From Candidatus Aalborgicola defluviihabitans (GTDB taxonomy: Bacteria; Pseudomonadota; Gammaproteobacteria; Burkholderiales; Burkholderiaceae_C): a stretch of 64,000 bases of DNA. The first letter of the stretch is position 1, and the number at the start of each line of letters is the position of its first letter. Shown piece by piece: positions 54,103 to 63,794 of this stretch. The notes beneath the pieces were generated by a model that was given only the letters and a program-made list of their open reading frames with translations, was not told the DNA's origin and ran no database searches. Location of the stretch: contig JADIXX010000008.1 of NCBI GenBank assembly GCA_016705575.1, positions 372,001 to 436,000 on the forward strand, read 5' to 3'. The position numbers and the translations under genes were made by a program.

Positions 54103-54990
54103 ATGAGTGCCGCCCGCATCCCCCCCATTCAGTGCTTGTTGACCTTTGAGGCTTTGGCGCGCTTGCGCAGCGTGACCCAGGCCGCCGAGGAGCAATGTGT
54201 GACCCCCAGCGCAGTCAGCCACCGGGTGCGCCAGCTGGAAGAAATCATAGGCACCAAACTATTTGGCCGCGCCGACTTTTCTCTCACCACCGAAGGCAGC
54301 GAATACCTGGCCCACGTGCGGGAGGGACTGGCCATTCTGCAAAAGTTTCCCAGTTCCGCCGCCGCACCGGGCAAACGCAAGCTGCGCCTGGCTGTTACGC
54401 CCACCTTCTCACGCTCCATCCTGATCCCACGCCTGCGCCAGTTCACCGACGCCTACCCCGAAATCGACCTCACGCTGCAGGTCTCCATTCCACTGCTGGA
54501 CGTGGTGGCCGAAGACGCCGACCTGGTGGTACGCTTTGGGACCGGGCGCTATGCGGATATGGAACACACGCTGTTGATGAAGGATGAGGTTGCGCCGCTG
54601 GCCTCACCCGCGTTCGTACGCGAACACGGCCCGTTCGATGCAGCGCAGGACTTGCAAAGCCTGCCCCTGTTGCGAAGCCCACTGGAGCCCTGGCGCACCT
54701 GGTTTGCCGCGCGTGGTCTGGACTGGCCCGAGCCAGTGGAGGGCTCGCAGTTCAACGACATTGGCCTGATGTGCGATGGCGCGGCCGCCGGCATGGGCAT
54801 TGGTCTGGTGCGACTCAAGCTGGGTGCGCCCTGGCTGGAAACCGGCTCCTTGGTACGCCTGGGCAGCAGCGATGTGTTTGCCAACGCCGTCCCCAGCCCG
54901 CACGCCCACTACCTGTGCTGGCGAACGGGCATGATGGACCGCTGGGAGTGCACTACCTTTGTCGAGTGGCTGAAACAGACCATCGCGTGA
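54103..54990 (+). CDS. LysR-family regulator (GcvA-like subgroup)
   Basis: 295 residues. The winged helix at the N-terminus (LLTFEALARLRSVTQAAEEQCVTPSAVSHRVRQLEE) is followed by a LysR substrate-binding domain (about 85-290) that has the short, IPLLDVVAEDADLVVRFG pattern of the GcvA/AmpR subgroup. Its target cannot be determined; it is divergent from psd, but this may be chance. The start codon is an ATG without a striking Shine-Dalgarno. Confidence 0.88.
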   Translation: MSAARIPPIQCLLTFEALARLRSVTQAAEEQCVTPSAVSHRVRQLEEIIGTKLFGRADFSLTTEGSEYLAHVREGLAILQKFPSSAAAPGKRKLRLAVTPTFSRSILIPRLRQFTDAYPEIDLTLQVSIPLLDVVAEDADLVVRFGTGRYADMEHTLLMKDEVAPLASPAFVREHGPFDAAQDLQSLPLLRSPLEPWRTWFAARGLDWPEPVEGSQFNDIGLMCDGAAAGMGIGLVRLKLGAPWLETGSLVRLGSSDVFANAVPSPHAHYLCWRTGMMDRWECTTFVEWLKQTIA

Positions 54991-55189
54991 AAATTGGGGC
55001 ACCATAAAGCCCGGTGAGTCCACGTTTTTTGTAGACTTTGCGCCTTTGACCGACAGCCCTGGATTTTCAGCATCCCAACAACACGGTGTCGGCAACGTGC
55101 AAGTGTCCTTTGTTGCATAGTTCAGGCAATTGGACTAAATTCATGCCGTCGGTACGGTGTAAATCCTCCCACTCCATAAAGGCCATTCC

Positions 55190-56476
55190 ATGAAATATTT
55201 TTCACGCAACGCCGCCTTTGGGAGCGAACGGGTTCTCATGATCCCCCGAAGAATGACCATCCTTCTTTGCGCAGCTTTGGCCGCATGCGCCCCACAGGAA
55301 GTTGTGCGAAGCACAGCGCCCGAAGCGCCGGCTACCGTGGCGGTTGCACAGCCTGCACCGCCACCGCCCGTTGTCGCCCTGCCCTATGGTGATGCCGTCA
55401 AACTGGCCGCACGCGATTTGTTCACCAAAGCCAAATTGCCCGATGGCCAATCCTTCAATTTGGTCATCGACCCCCTGGTCGATGGAACGACAGGGATGCA
55501 GTCCGTCGCCACGGTTGCCATGGAACAGCAGGTCACAGAAATTGTTGCCAACAACTACCCCAGGTACCAGGTCAAGCCCTTCAATTCCGCTAACCTGGCA
55601 GCGGCGCCGCTGGTTTTCATTGGAACGTTTACACCCATCAACCTGCAAGGCAAGGCCTCCGGCGAACGAGATGCCTATCGCGTCTGCTTTGCACTGGCCG
55701 ACCTCAAGACCGGAAAGATTGTCAGCAAAGGATTCGCCAGGTCGCAAACAGGCGGCATTGATCCGACACCCCTACCCTATTTTCGCGATGCGCCCCTTTG
55801 GGTCAACGACAAAATCGTGGAGGGCTATATCAAGACCTGCCAGGGAACCAGCGCGGGAGATCCCATCAACGCCGCCTATCTGGACAAGGTGAGCGTCGTT
55901 GCCGGCATTGATGAGGCCACCAAGGCTTACAACAATAGGAAATACAAGGAGTCTTTGGCTCTCTTCACGGCCCTTTTGCGAAATCCGGCAGGTGACCAAC
56001 CCAGGGTGCACACGGGAATCTACCTCTCCAACGCCAAACTGGGGAGGCGCAATGCAGCCATGCAGGAGTTCTCAAAAATGGCATCACAAGGCATGGGAGC
56101 CAAGCGCCTGGCCGTCAAGTTTGGTTTCCAAAACGGTGGTTCGGCGCTGGCAAAGGACCAGAATCCCTACGATAGCTGGCTCAAGGAACTCGCCAGCGTG
56201 TCCTCAAAATTGGCCAAGACCTCAGAGACCTGCTTTGAAGTGGGTGGCCATACGGGCCGCGGGGGCTCAGAGCCACTGAACGAGCGTCTGGCACTTCAAC
56301 GCGCCGAATACGTCAAGCAACGCCTGCTCGCGGTACACAAGGATCTTGCAAATGTCATCACGACAAAGGGGTATGGCTCCAGCGAAGCGCTTGTCGCAAC
56401 CGGAAAAGGCGATCCCTTTGACTCTCTGGATCGGCGTATCGAGTTCAAATCGACCCAATGCCCGACCAAGAGTTGA
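55190..56476 (+). CDS. OmpA-domain lipoprotein of the WD40-caspase locus
   Basis: 428 residues from the ATG at 55190 (AAGG upstream); ATGs at 55238 and 55253 are alternatives. A short type II signal ends in the lipobox LAAC. The middle part has strands and a region YNNRKYKESLALFTALLRN like a tetratricopeptide helix pair. The C-terminal part (about 330-425) is an OmpA-like peptidoglycan-binding domain: CFEVGGHTGRGGSEPLNERLALQRAEYVKQRL and VITTKGYGSSEAL. It would anchor the outer membrane to peptidoglycan. It starts 12 bp before the WD40-caspase gene and belongs to the same operon. Confidence 0.85.
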   Translation: MKYFSRNAAFGSERVLMIPRRMTILLCAALAACAPQEVVRSTAPEAPATVAVAQPAPPPPVVALPYGDAVKLAARDLFTKAKLPDGQSFNLVIDPLVDGTTGMQSVATVAMEQQVTEIVANNYPRYQVKPFNSANLAAAPLVFIGTFTPINLQGKASGERDAYRVCFALADLKTGKIVSKGFARSQTGGIDPTPLPYFRDAPLWVNDKIVEGYIKTCQGTSAGDPINAAYLDKVSVVAGIDEATKAYNNRKYKESLALFTALLRNPAGDQPRVHTGIYLSNAKLGRRNAAMQEFSKMASQGMGAKRLAVKFGFQNGGSALAKDQNPYDSWLKELASVSSKLAKTSETCFEVGGHTGRGGSEPLNERLALQRAEYVKQRLLAVHKDLANVITTKGYGSSEALVATGKGDPFDSLDRRIEFKSTQCPTKS

Positions 56477-56488
56477 GTCAGGGCTACG

Positions 56489-59416
56489 GTGAAGACGTAT
56501 CGCAGCCGCGCTTGTGCACTGGCACTTGTCGCATGCGCATGGAATGTGTTTGCGGGGTCAGAACAGCCCACCGAGGCCCCGATCTTGCGGACCAGTATCG
56601 GCTCCCACAGCGCCCCGATTCGTGCCATCGATGTGGACAGCGGGGGACGCTACGCCGTCACCGCAGCGGAAGACAAGACGGCAGGCGTATGGGATCTTAA
56701 AAGCGGCAAGTTGCTGAAAGTCCTGCGCCCCCCAATGGGTCCAGGAAACGATGGAAAACTTTATGCTGCGGCCATCACGCCGGACGGTGCAATGGTCGCA
56801 GTCGGAGGTTGGTCGGCCGATAACGACGTGTACCTGTTTGATCGGGCAAGTGGCGCGCTAAGGCATCGCATCACTGGATTGCCGGATGTTGTTACCCAAC
56901 TCGTTTTTTCGCCGGATGGAAAGACGCTCGCCATTGGGCTATGGGGAGTGAATGGAGTCCGTCTGTTTGGCAGCGATTCCGCCTGGCACAGCAGTCGTGA
57001 AACGGGTAGTGACAACCACTATGAGGGAGCAGTCTCAGGTGCGAAATTCTCGGGCGACGGGGCCCGGCTCGCCCTGGCAAGCACAGACGGCTTGATCCGG
57101 GTCTACAAAGTTGCCCAGCACTCACTCACGCTCATGAACAGCAATCGACCCGCCCAAGGCCGTCAGCCGTTTGGTGTGGCTTGGTCTGCCGACGACACGC
57201 TGCTGGCCGTGGGGTTTTCGAACTCCGCATCGGTCTCTGTGCTGAAAGCAGATACCTTGGAGCTGGCCTACGTGCCTAGTGCAGCAGGTATCCCCGGTGG
57301 GGGGCTGAATGCCGTTGCCTGGACACGGGATGGCCGCGAGCTGTTGGCCGCAGGAACCTGGAGGAGAACAGATCACTTGAACGGCATCAGACGCTGGCAA
57401 GAGCGCGGCACCGGTGCGGCCAACGACGAAAGCATTGCCAGCAACAGCATTGTAGGCATCCACGCCTTGCCCGACAGGCGTGTAGTCTATGCTTCCGCCG
57501 AACCCGCATGGGGATGGCTGGAAAGCACTCCCAGTGGATATGCCAATCATTCTTTTGGCAGCGCTCTGGCGGACTTTCGCAATGCGCGAGACACGTTTCG
57601 GCTGTCCCGGGATGGGGGAGCCGTCGCCTTTCCGCTGCACCGCAACGGGGGTTTGGGTGGTGTTGTCGGGTTTGACGTCGTGCAATTGCAGTGGACGTCT
57701 CCCCAAGCCCAATGGAAGCCGTCCAGCGCAGGAAAAGCGCCAATGGTTGTCGCGGATTGGTTTGAAAGCACCATGCCCACCATGAACCAGCGCCGCATAG
57801 TACTGAATGAAGCTGAGCTGTCCATGACAGTGGCCGTTGCACCGAACAACGCCGGCTTTGCGCTGGGGACCAGCCAGCACGTCCGGTATTACAACGCGAA
57901 TAGAAAAGAACTGTGGCGAGTGGCTGCGCCAGGCACAACCTGGCAGGTCAATATTTCCGAAAACGGTCGATGGGTTGTAGCAGCGTTTAGTGATGGAACC
58001 CTACATTGGTACGCAGCGCAAGATGGTTCGGAGCAATTGATTTTGTACGCGCACCCGGATGGCCGCAGGTGGGTTTTATGGTCGCCATCCGGATATTTTG
58101 CAGCGGGTCCAGGATCTGAAGACTTGATGGGTTGGCATCTCAACCGTGGCAAAGATCTGGCGGCGGATTTTTTCCCTGCCTCACGTTTTCGGGGCAATTT
58201 CTATCGCCCCGACGTGATCGCCAAGGTAATTGAAATGGGCGACATTCAACAGGCGGTCCGCCTGGCCGACGCGGACGCCGACCGGAAACCGCGAACCGAG
58301 GTTGCCGGAGTTGCGCTGCCTCCCGTTGTGGAAATACTGGCACCACTGGGTGAGGTGTCGACCTCCAAAGCGGACGTAACGCTTCGCCTTGTCATCCGCT
58401 CGCCCAACGATGCGCCCGTGTTGTCAGTACGTGTCCGGGTCAACGGTCTGTTGCAGCCAGAGACTCGCCTTGCGGGAAGCCCGGATACATCCGGCGCATT
58501 CGGGCGCGAGATCACCGTCAAGGTCCCCGCAGACGACTCGGAGATACAGGTATTTGCCGAGAATCGCAACGGAGTATCGACTCCCGCTGTTGTTCCGGTG
58601 AAATGGTCAGGTGCAAGGCCCCGCGACACGACACCCGGAAACTCGGCCAGGAACGACCTCTCCCTGGCGCCCAAGCTCTATCTGCTGGCGGTTGGCATGT
58701 CCAAGTACCGCAATGCGTCATACAACCTCGACTTCGCCGCCAAGGACGCGGCTGACTTCAGCGAGGCGATGGCCTTGCAAAAGGGAAGCTTGTACCGCGA
58801 TGTGGAGGTCAAGGTTCTCACTGACGGAAAAGCCACAAAGGACGACGTTCTTGACGGGTTGGAGTGGCTCAAGCGCGAGGTAACTTCCCGTGACGTCGGT
58901 ATCCTTTTTCTTGCCGGGCACGGCCTCAACGACAACGCTGGCAACTACTTTTTCCTGCCCTACGACGGCAATCCGGAACAACTGCTGCGAACCGGGGTTG
59001 CACAAAACGACATCAAACTCGCGTTGAACAGCATCGCCGGCAAGGCTTTGTTCTTCATCGACAGCTGCCACTCAGGCAACGCCCTGGGGACCGCGAAGAC
59101 CCGTGGCGTGGTCGACGTCAATGCCGTAGTCAACGAACTTGCATCCGCCGAAAATGGCGTCATCGTTTTTGCTGCGTCAACCGGTCGGCAGTTTTCGAGA
59201 GAGGCACCTGAATGGGGCAACGGCGCGTTTACCAAAGCGGTAGTTGAAGGACTGACTGGCAAAGCAGATTTCCGAAAGACTGGGATCGTCACTCACAAGG
59301 CGCTGGACTTCTATGTAGCCGAGCGCGTGAAAGAACTGACCAATGGCCAGCAATCGCCGGTCAGTATCACGCCATCTGGCATAAGCGACTTTCCCATTGC
59401 GCTGGTGAAGCGCTAG
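56489..59416 (+). CDS. secreted WD40-repeat protein with C-terminal caspase (C14) domain
   Basis: 975 residues from a GTG with AGGG upstream. Signal peptide (cleavage near NVFAG). The N-terminal two thirds have WD40-like repeats, e.g. GRYAVTAAEDKTAGVWDLKSGKLL, FSPDGKTLAIGLW and RVWD-like VYLFDRASG. From about residue 730 a caspase/metacaspase domain follows: LYLLAVGMSKYRN, catalytic His811 in LAGHGLND and Cys860 in FFIDSCHSG. Both catalytic residues are present, so an active cysteine peptidase, probably Arg/Lys-specific as other C14 members, is expected in the periplasm. Neighbours are an OmpA-like lipoprotein, a decayed CHASE2-cyclase and a FecR-like protein. Confidence 0.88.
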   Translation: MKTYRSRACALALVACAWNVFAGSEQPTEAPILRTSIGSHSAPIRAIDVDSGGRYAVTAAEDKTAGVWDLKSGKLLKVLRPPMGPGNDGKLYAAAITPDGAMVAVGGWSADNDVYLFDRASGALRHRITGLPDVVTQLVFSPDGKTLAIGLWGVNGVRLFGSDSAWHSSRETGSDNHYEGAVSGAKFSGDGARLALASTDGLIRVYKVAQHSLTLMNSNRPAQGRQPFGVAWSADDTLLAVGFSNSASVSVLKADTLELAYVPSAAGIPGGGLNAVAWTRDGRELLAAGTWRRTDHLNGIRRWQERGTGAANDESIASNSIVGIHALPDRRVVYASAEPAWGWLESTPSGYANHSFGSALADFRNARDTFRLSRDGGAVAFPLHRNGGLGGVVGFDVVQLQWTSPQAQWKPSSAGKAPMVVADWFESTMPTMNQRRIVLNEAELSMTVAVAPNNAGFALGTSQHVRYYNANRKELWRVAAPGTTWQVNISENGRWVVAAFSDGTLHWYAAQDGSEQLILYAHPDGRRWVLWSPSGYFAAGPGSEDLMGWHLNRGKDLAADFFPASRFRGNFYRPDVIAKVIEMGDIQQAVRLADADADRKPRTEVAGVALPPVVEILAPLGEVSTSKADVTLRLVIRSPNDAPVLSVRVRVNGLLQPETRLAGSPDTSGAFGREITVKVPADDSEIQVFAENRNGVSTPAVVPVKWSGARPRDTTPGNSARNDLSLAPKLYLLAVGMSKYRNASYNLDFAAKDAADFSEAMALQKGSLYRDVEVKVLTDGKATKDDVLDGLEWLKREVTSRDVGILFLAGHGLNDNAGNYFFLPYDGNPEQLLRTGVAQNDIKLALNSIAGKALFFIDSCHSGNALGTAKTRGVVDVNAVVNELASAENGVIVFAASTGRQFSREAPEWGNGAFTKAVVEGLTGKADFRKTGIVTHKALDFYVAERVKELTNGQQSPVSITPSGISDFPIALVKR

Positions 59417-59481
59417 AAGCAGCCGCATCCAAACTGAATGCACGCCCGGCTAACCCCTGCCCCGCGTCCCATCACATTGCC

Positions 59482-60479
59482 ATGGCACCTCGCCAGAGAA
59501 AACACTGGATCAACGCAGCCGGTTTGGCCCTGCCCTGGCTGCTTGCACTGGCGTGTTTTGCAACCCATTTATTCCAACTGCTGGAAAGCCAATGGCGCGA
59601 CCAGCAATTCCGTTTTCTGTCGCTCAACTATTCCATCCTGGATGACGAGCCTGTCGCCATTGTCGGCATCGATGACGAGGATATGGTCCAGTTCGGCGTC
59701 CCAGGCGCTTTGCTACACAGGGAACTGGGTGCGTTCATGGAGGCCATGGCCATAGCACGTCCCAGCGTGGTAGGCCTGGCCGTGCTGCTACCTGCCAGTT
59801 CGTTTGACAAGCTGCTGCCGGGGCTGGATGCGGCTTTGGCGCGCGCCATGGGTGCACCGACGACGCCTGGGCTCATCAACTACGCCATCCGTCTGGCCTT
59901 CCAATACCTGCCCCTGCACCTGGTACTTGCTTGGCAGCGCGAGGGTCAGGTGGACCTGTTGCGTGCTACGTTCTCTAACAAAGCCGTCTTATTGGGTGGC
60001 GTCATGTCATTCGACGATCACCAGCGCACACCGCTGGCGCTGCCTGGCTGGACCTCCCCGTACGGAACATCACACGGTATTCTGTTCACGCACAACAGCG
60101 GCGCAGCATGGTGGGCACCATTCACAGCAACGGCGGCACACTGGACAAATTCATAGAGGATGGCCTCATGACCGTGTTTGGCGCGCCCGCCATCGACATT
60201 GGTGTGGGTTTGGATTACGGTCCCGCCTTGATCGGCTGCGTTGGCTCCCGGGACCGTTACGAATATTCTGCAATTGGTGACACGGTGAACACTGCATCAC
60301 GCATCGAGGGACTGACCAAGGACTCCGGGGTTCCTGTCCTGCTATCCAACACTGTGTACCATCACATCCCGGACACCCGTGCCTTGGTGTCCATGGGTAC
60401 GATGTCCATCCGGGGTCATTCTGCAATCGCGGTATTTGCCTGGAAACCCGAACCGGGGAACAGCCATGAGCCTGCTTAG
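59482..60479 (+). pseudogene. decayed CHASE2-cyclase gene
   Basis: The first part (59482-60156) encodes a signal-anchor followed by a CHASE2 sensory domain (VAIVGIDDEDMVQFG, NKAVLLGGVMSFDDH). In a different frame, 60108-60479 encodes the end of a class III cyclase (GGTLDKFIEDGLMTVFGAP, RDRYEYSAIGDTVNTASRIEGL). Between them, the membrane helices, the first metal-binding aspartate and a further stretch after GAP are missing. So there is at least a deletion plus a frame change and the product cannot be a working cyclase. Assembly error is a less likely alternative. Confidence 0.75.
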
Positions 60480-61305
60480 AGCCGCCACCGTTGCCGTGCT
60501 GGTTGCCAATTTTTTTCTGTCCACCAGTGGCTGGGCAGACGTCCTGATCACCGATGTGATCGGTAAGCCCGGCCTGGTCAGCAAACCGCCCCTGGCAATA
60601 CTGAACGAAGTGGTTAACGGAAGCCTGGTCGAAGCGCCGGCGGGCCTCCAATTTACCGCGATCGACTTGGTCACGGGCAAGGAGTACCTTGCCAGCGGCC
60701 CGGGGCAGTTTCGCATCGCCAGCGCCGGCGTGCTCTCTCTGACCACCGGCACAGTCAAGGTGCGAAGCGTCGCAGACGGCTCACTGCCTGATGTCCGGAT
60801 TGCAACCGGCAAGCTCTCCAGGGCCTCGATGACTATGCGGACCCTGCTGGTCAAACTTCCCATGTATCCGTCCAATACAGCCATACCGGACACCACGCCT
60901 ACCCTGCGATGGGCGCACATGGCAGGTGCCAGCAGCTACCGCGTGACCGTCAGTGATGACACCAACAGGGCCATCTGGCAGCGCAACACCACCGAAGCAC
61001 AACTGGCGCTCATCCCCGATTCCGGCCTGCGGCTGGGCAACCAGTACACCTGGAAAGTTGAGCCGCTCAACCAGACCGGCGACCCGGTTTCCAACGCCAC
61101 CAGCGCGGGTTTTTTTGTGGTGGCAGAAGATGCAGCAAGGGTTCTTGCAGCAATCAAGCCAGAGCCCGGCGCGTCATTTTCGGCCTGGGTTCTTTATGCC
61201 GCCCAGCTGCAACAGGCCGGCGCCACAGACGATGCGCAAACCATCTGGCAAGCGCTGGCGCGCGAACGACCCGGCGACGTCAACCTGAAAAAACTGGTGA
61301 AGTGA
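60466..61305 (+). CDS. secreted FecR-like protein
   Basis: 279 residues from the ATG at 60466, inside the end of the decayed cyclase frame. Signal peptide MSLLRAATVAVLVANFFLSTSGWAD. The region about 25-130 (ITDVIGKPGLV, LNEVVNGSLVEAPAGLQFTAIDL, YLASGPGQFRI, LTTGTVKV) resembles the FecR periplasmic beta-domain, and a second half (LRWAHMAGASSYRVTVSD, LRLGNQYTWKVEPL) resembles a fibronectin-type domain. No transmembrane or regulator partner is visible. FecR-like proteins without sigma factors occur in such caspase/CHASE2 loci; the role is unknown. Confidence 0.68.
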   Translation: MSLLRAATVAVLVANFFLSTSGWADVLITDVIGKPGLVSKPPLAILNEVVNGSLVEAPAGLQFTAIDLVTGKEYLASGPGQFRIASAGVLSLTTGTVKVRSVADGSLPDVRIATGKLSRASMTMRTLLVKLPMYPSNTAIPDTTPTLRWAHMAGASSYRVTVSDDTNRAIWQRNTTEAQLALIPDSGLRLGNQYTWKVEPLNQTGDPVSNATSAGFFVVAEDAARVLAAIKPEPGASFSAWVLYAAQLQQAGATDDAQTIWQALARERPGDVNLKKLVK

Positions 61306-61450
61306 CTTTTCCGCTGCCCACTTTGCGATGGGCGGGGCACGCCAGCGTGACGGAACAAAGCTCTGTCCTCAACCGATCAGGGGTGCTTTTCACAAACCCC
61401 GTTCAAATTCTTCACCCCACCGCGCCAGGGTTTGCCGTACAGTCTTTGCC

Positions 61451-62953
61451 ATGAATACCTCCAGCGCCTCTTCAGAGACCGATTTGCTACAAAAAACAGA
61501 GCTACAATCGCATATTGTACGAGGGCTAGAGGCCCATTTGCCTTCAAGTTCTTTGCTCTGGAACAGGGAAGACACCACCCCCTACGAATGCGATGGCCTG
61601 ACGGCCTACCGCCAGCGCCCCCTGGTAGTGGCCCTGCCCGAAACCGAGGCCCAGGTGGCTGCCATCCTCAAAACCTGCCACACAATGGGCGTGCCGGTGG
61701 TGGCGCGTGGCGCGGGCACCGGGCTATCGGGCGGTGCCATGCCACATGCCTTGGGCGTCACCCTGTCCTTGGCCCGCTTCAACAAGATCCTGAAGGTGGA
61801 CAAGCGTAGCCGCACGGCGGTCGTGCAGTGCGGTGTGCGCAACCTGGCCATCAGCGAGGCAGCGTCCCCCCTGGGCCTGTACTACGCACCCGACCCCTCC
61901 AGCCAGATTGCCTGCACCATTGGCGGCAACGTGGCCGAGAACTCGGGGGGTGTGCACTGCCTGAAATACGGCCTGACGCTGCACAACGTGCTCAAGGTCA
62001 AGGGCTACACCATTGAAGGTGACCCCATCACCTTTGGCGGCGATGCGCTGGACACCCCCGGCTATGACCTGCTCAGCCTGGTGGTCGGCAGCGAGGGCAT
62101 GTTGGCCATCATCACCGAAGTCACCGTCAAGCTCGTGCCCAAACCAATTTTGGCGCGCTGCATCATGGCCAGCTTTGACGACATCCGCAAAGCCGGTGAC
62201 GCGGTAGCGGCTGTCATTGCCGCCGGCATCATCCCGGCCGGACTGGAGATGATGGACAAGCCCATGACCGCCGCCGTAGAAGACTACGTGCACGCCGGCT
62301 ACGACCTGACAGCCGAGGCCATTTTGCTGTGCGAGAGCGACGGTACGCCCGAAGAGGTGGAAGAAGAAATTGGCCGCATGAGTGGTGTGTTGCGCAGCCA
62401 TGGCGCCACGGCCATCGCCGTGAGTCGCGACGAGGCCGAGCGCCTGAAGTTCTGGAGCGGGCGCAAAAACGCCTTTCCGGCCAGCGGGCGCATCAGCCCC
62501 GACTACATGTGCATGGACAGCACCATCCCGCGCAAGCGCCTGGCCGACATCCTGCTGGCCATCCAGGAGATGGAGAAAAAATACCAATTGCGCTGCGCCA
62601 ATGTATTCCACGCCGGCGACGGCAATTTGCACCCGCTGATCCTGTTCGATGCGAACGACCCTGACCAATTGCACCGCTGTGAACTGTTTGGTGCCGATAT
62701 TCTGGAAACCAGCGTGGCGATGGGCGGCACGGTGACCGGCGAGCATGGCGTGGGCGTGGAAAAGCTCAACAGCATGTGCGTGCAGTTCAGCGCCGCCGAG
62801 AACGCCCAGATGAGGGGCATCAAACGTGCCTTCGACACCAAGGAATTGCTCAACCCCGGCAAGGTGATTCCAACGCTGCAACGTTGCGCAGAGTACGGCA
62901 AGATGCTGGTGCGCAGCGGGCAGATCAAGCACCCGGATTTACCACGATTTTGA
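61451..62953 (+). CDS. glcD: FAD-linked oxidase, GlcD-like glycolate/lactate dehydrogenase subunit
   Basis: 500 residues from the ATG at 61451. The N-terminal FAD-binding PCMH domain has VARGAGTGLSGGAMPHALG near residues 80-98, and the C-terminal FAD-oxidase domain has FHAGDGNLHPLILF and GEHGVGVEKL. The enzyme oxidises 2-hydroxy acids; GlcD works with GlcE and GlcF, which are not visible here, so a stand-alone D-lactate or 2-hydroxyglutarate role is possible. Residues about 14-30 (LLQKTELQSHIVRGLEAH) come from a dispersed repeat copy. Confidence 0.88.
   Translation: MNTSSASSETDLLQKTELQSHIVRGLEAHLPSSSLLWNREDTTPYECDGLTAYRQRPLVVALPETEAQVAAILKTCHTMGVPVVARGAGTGLSGGAMPHALGVTLSLARFNKILKVDKRSRTAVVQCGVRNLAISEAASPLGLYYAPDPSSQIACTIGGNVAENSGGVHCLKYGLTLHNVLKVKGYTIEGDPITFGGDALDTPGYDLLSLVVGSEGMLAIITEVTVKLVPKPILARCIMASFDDIRKAGDAVAAVIAAGIIPAGLEMMDKPMTAAVEDYVHAGYDLTAEAILLCESDGTPEEVEEEIGRMSGVLRSHGATAIAVSRDEAERLKFWSGRKNAFPASGRISPDYMCMDSTIPRKRLADILLAIQEMEKKYQLRCANVFHAGDGNLHPLILFDANDPDQLHRCELFGADILETSVAMGGTVTGEHGVGVEKLNSMCVQFSAAENAQMRGIKRAFDTKELLNPGKVIPTLQRCAEYGKMLVRSGQIKHPDLPRF
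61483..61540 (+). repeat. dispersed repeat copy F, inside the glcD start region
   Basis: Reads TTGCTACAAAAAACAGAGCT followed by ..CATATTGTACGAGGGCTAGAGGCCCATTTG, matching copies B and D at the core. Here the repeat is read in the sense direction and encodes residues 14-30 of GlcD. The open frame is kept, but this segment lies before the conserved FAD domain. Confidence 0.78.
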
Positions 62954-62993
62954 CACCCTGGACCAGGCTGAGCTAGTCTACGAGAATAGGCCG

Positions 62994-63779
62994 ATGGTGT
63001 TTCTATTCTCAAATATCCTGTCTGCGCGAATAGCCGCCGCGACCCTCTTCGTGATTGCCGCGAATTTCAGCCTGTGCAGACCAGCCCTTGCACAAGGCTG
63101 GGTGGAGCCCACCATCGTGTTAAACACGTCCCCGGGTGGATTTGCTCCTTATACCTACATGGACTCCAATCACGCTTCACATGGGATTCTTTACGACGTT
63201 GCGCATCGGATTCTGAAAAAGCTTGGCTACCGCGTGATGACCTCAGAGGTTCCTCGCAAGCGGGTTGAACTCCAATTGATGTCGGGAGAGCTGGATGCCA
63301 CACCCCGCGCCATAGAGTGGTCCGAACATGCCCGGGACTTTGTTTTTACCGACCCTATCATCAGGGTCCGTTCGGCTCTGGCTATTCGTGTCGACAGTGG
63401 CTACACAACCGTCAAAGAGTTGCATGGTCATCGCATAGGAACGCGTTTGGGTTATGTCTATACGGTGCTGACGCGTGAGTTCGCATCGGGGCAGCTGATT
63501 CGCTCAGACGCCACCTCTGACCTATCGATGCTGAAGATGCTGCAAGCCAAACGCGTCGAGGCAGCGCTGGTCGACGAATCGGCTGCACGCTGGCTGTTCC
63601 AGCGCGAGGGAATTAAAGATGTGCGGTTTTTACTGGAGTCCGTGGATAACGGGGTTGAACTCCGGCTGATGTTCGCCCCGCAGCGCCGTGCCTTAGTCAA
63701 AGATTTCAACCACGAACTTTCAACACTTAAGCGCAGTGGCGAGCTGGCGCACATCATCGCCAGATACACGGACCCATGA
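62994..63779 (+). CDS. periplasmic solute-binding protein family 3
   Basis: 261 residues. Signal peptide ends near RPALAQG. The SBP_bac_3 fold shows GGFAPYTYMD, HGILYDVAHRILKKLGYRV, GELDATPRAIEWSEHARDFVFTDP and IIRVRSALAIRV. Usually such proteins feed amino acids to an ABC importer, but there is no permease or ATPase next to it, so it may be a sensor-type orphan. Residues 1-10 are uncertain because the ATG has a weak ribosome-binding site. Confidence 0.88.
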   Translation: MVFLFSNILSARIAAATLFVIAANFSLCRPALAQGWVEPTIVLNTSPGGFAPYTYMDSNHASHGILYDVAHRILKKLGYRVMTSEVPRKRVELQLMSGELDATPRAIEWSEHARDFVFTDPIIRVRSALAIRVDSGYTTVKELHGHRIGTRLGYVYTVLTREFASGQLIRSDATSDLSMLKMLQAKRVEAALVDESAARWLFQREGIKDVRFLLESVDNGVELRLMFAPQRRALVKDFNHELSTLKRSGELAHIIARYTDP

Positions 63780-63794
63780 GAGGGTGTACGTTCG

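Noticed and set aside
61724..62932. Minus-strand frame of 402 codons opposite glcD
   Set aside because: The plus-strand GlcD has conserved FAD motifs throughout; the antisense frame is a shadow.
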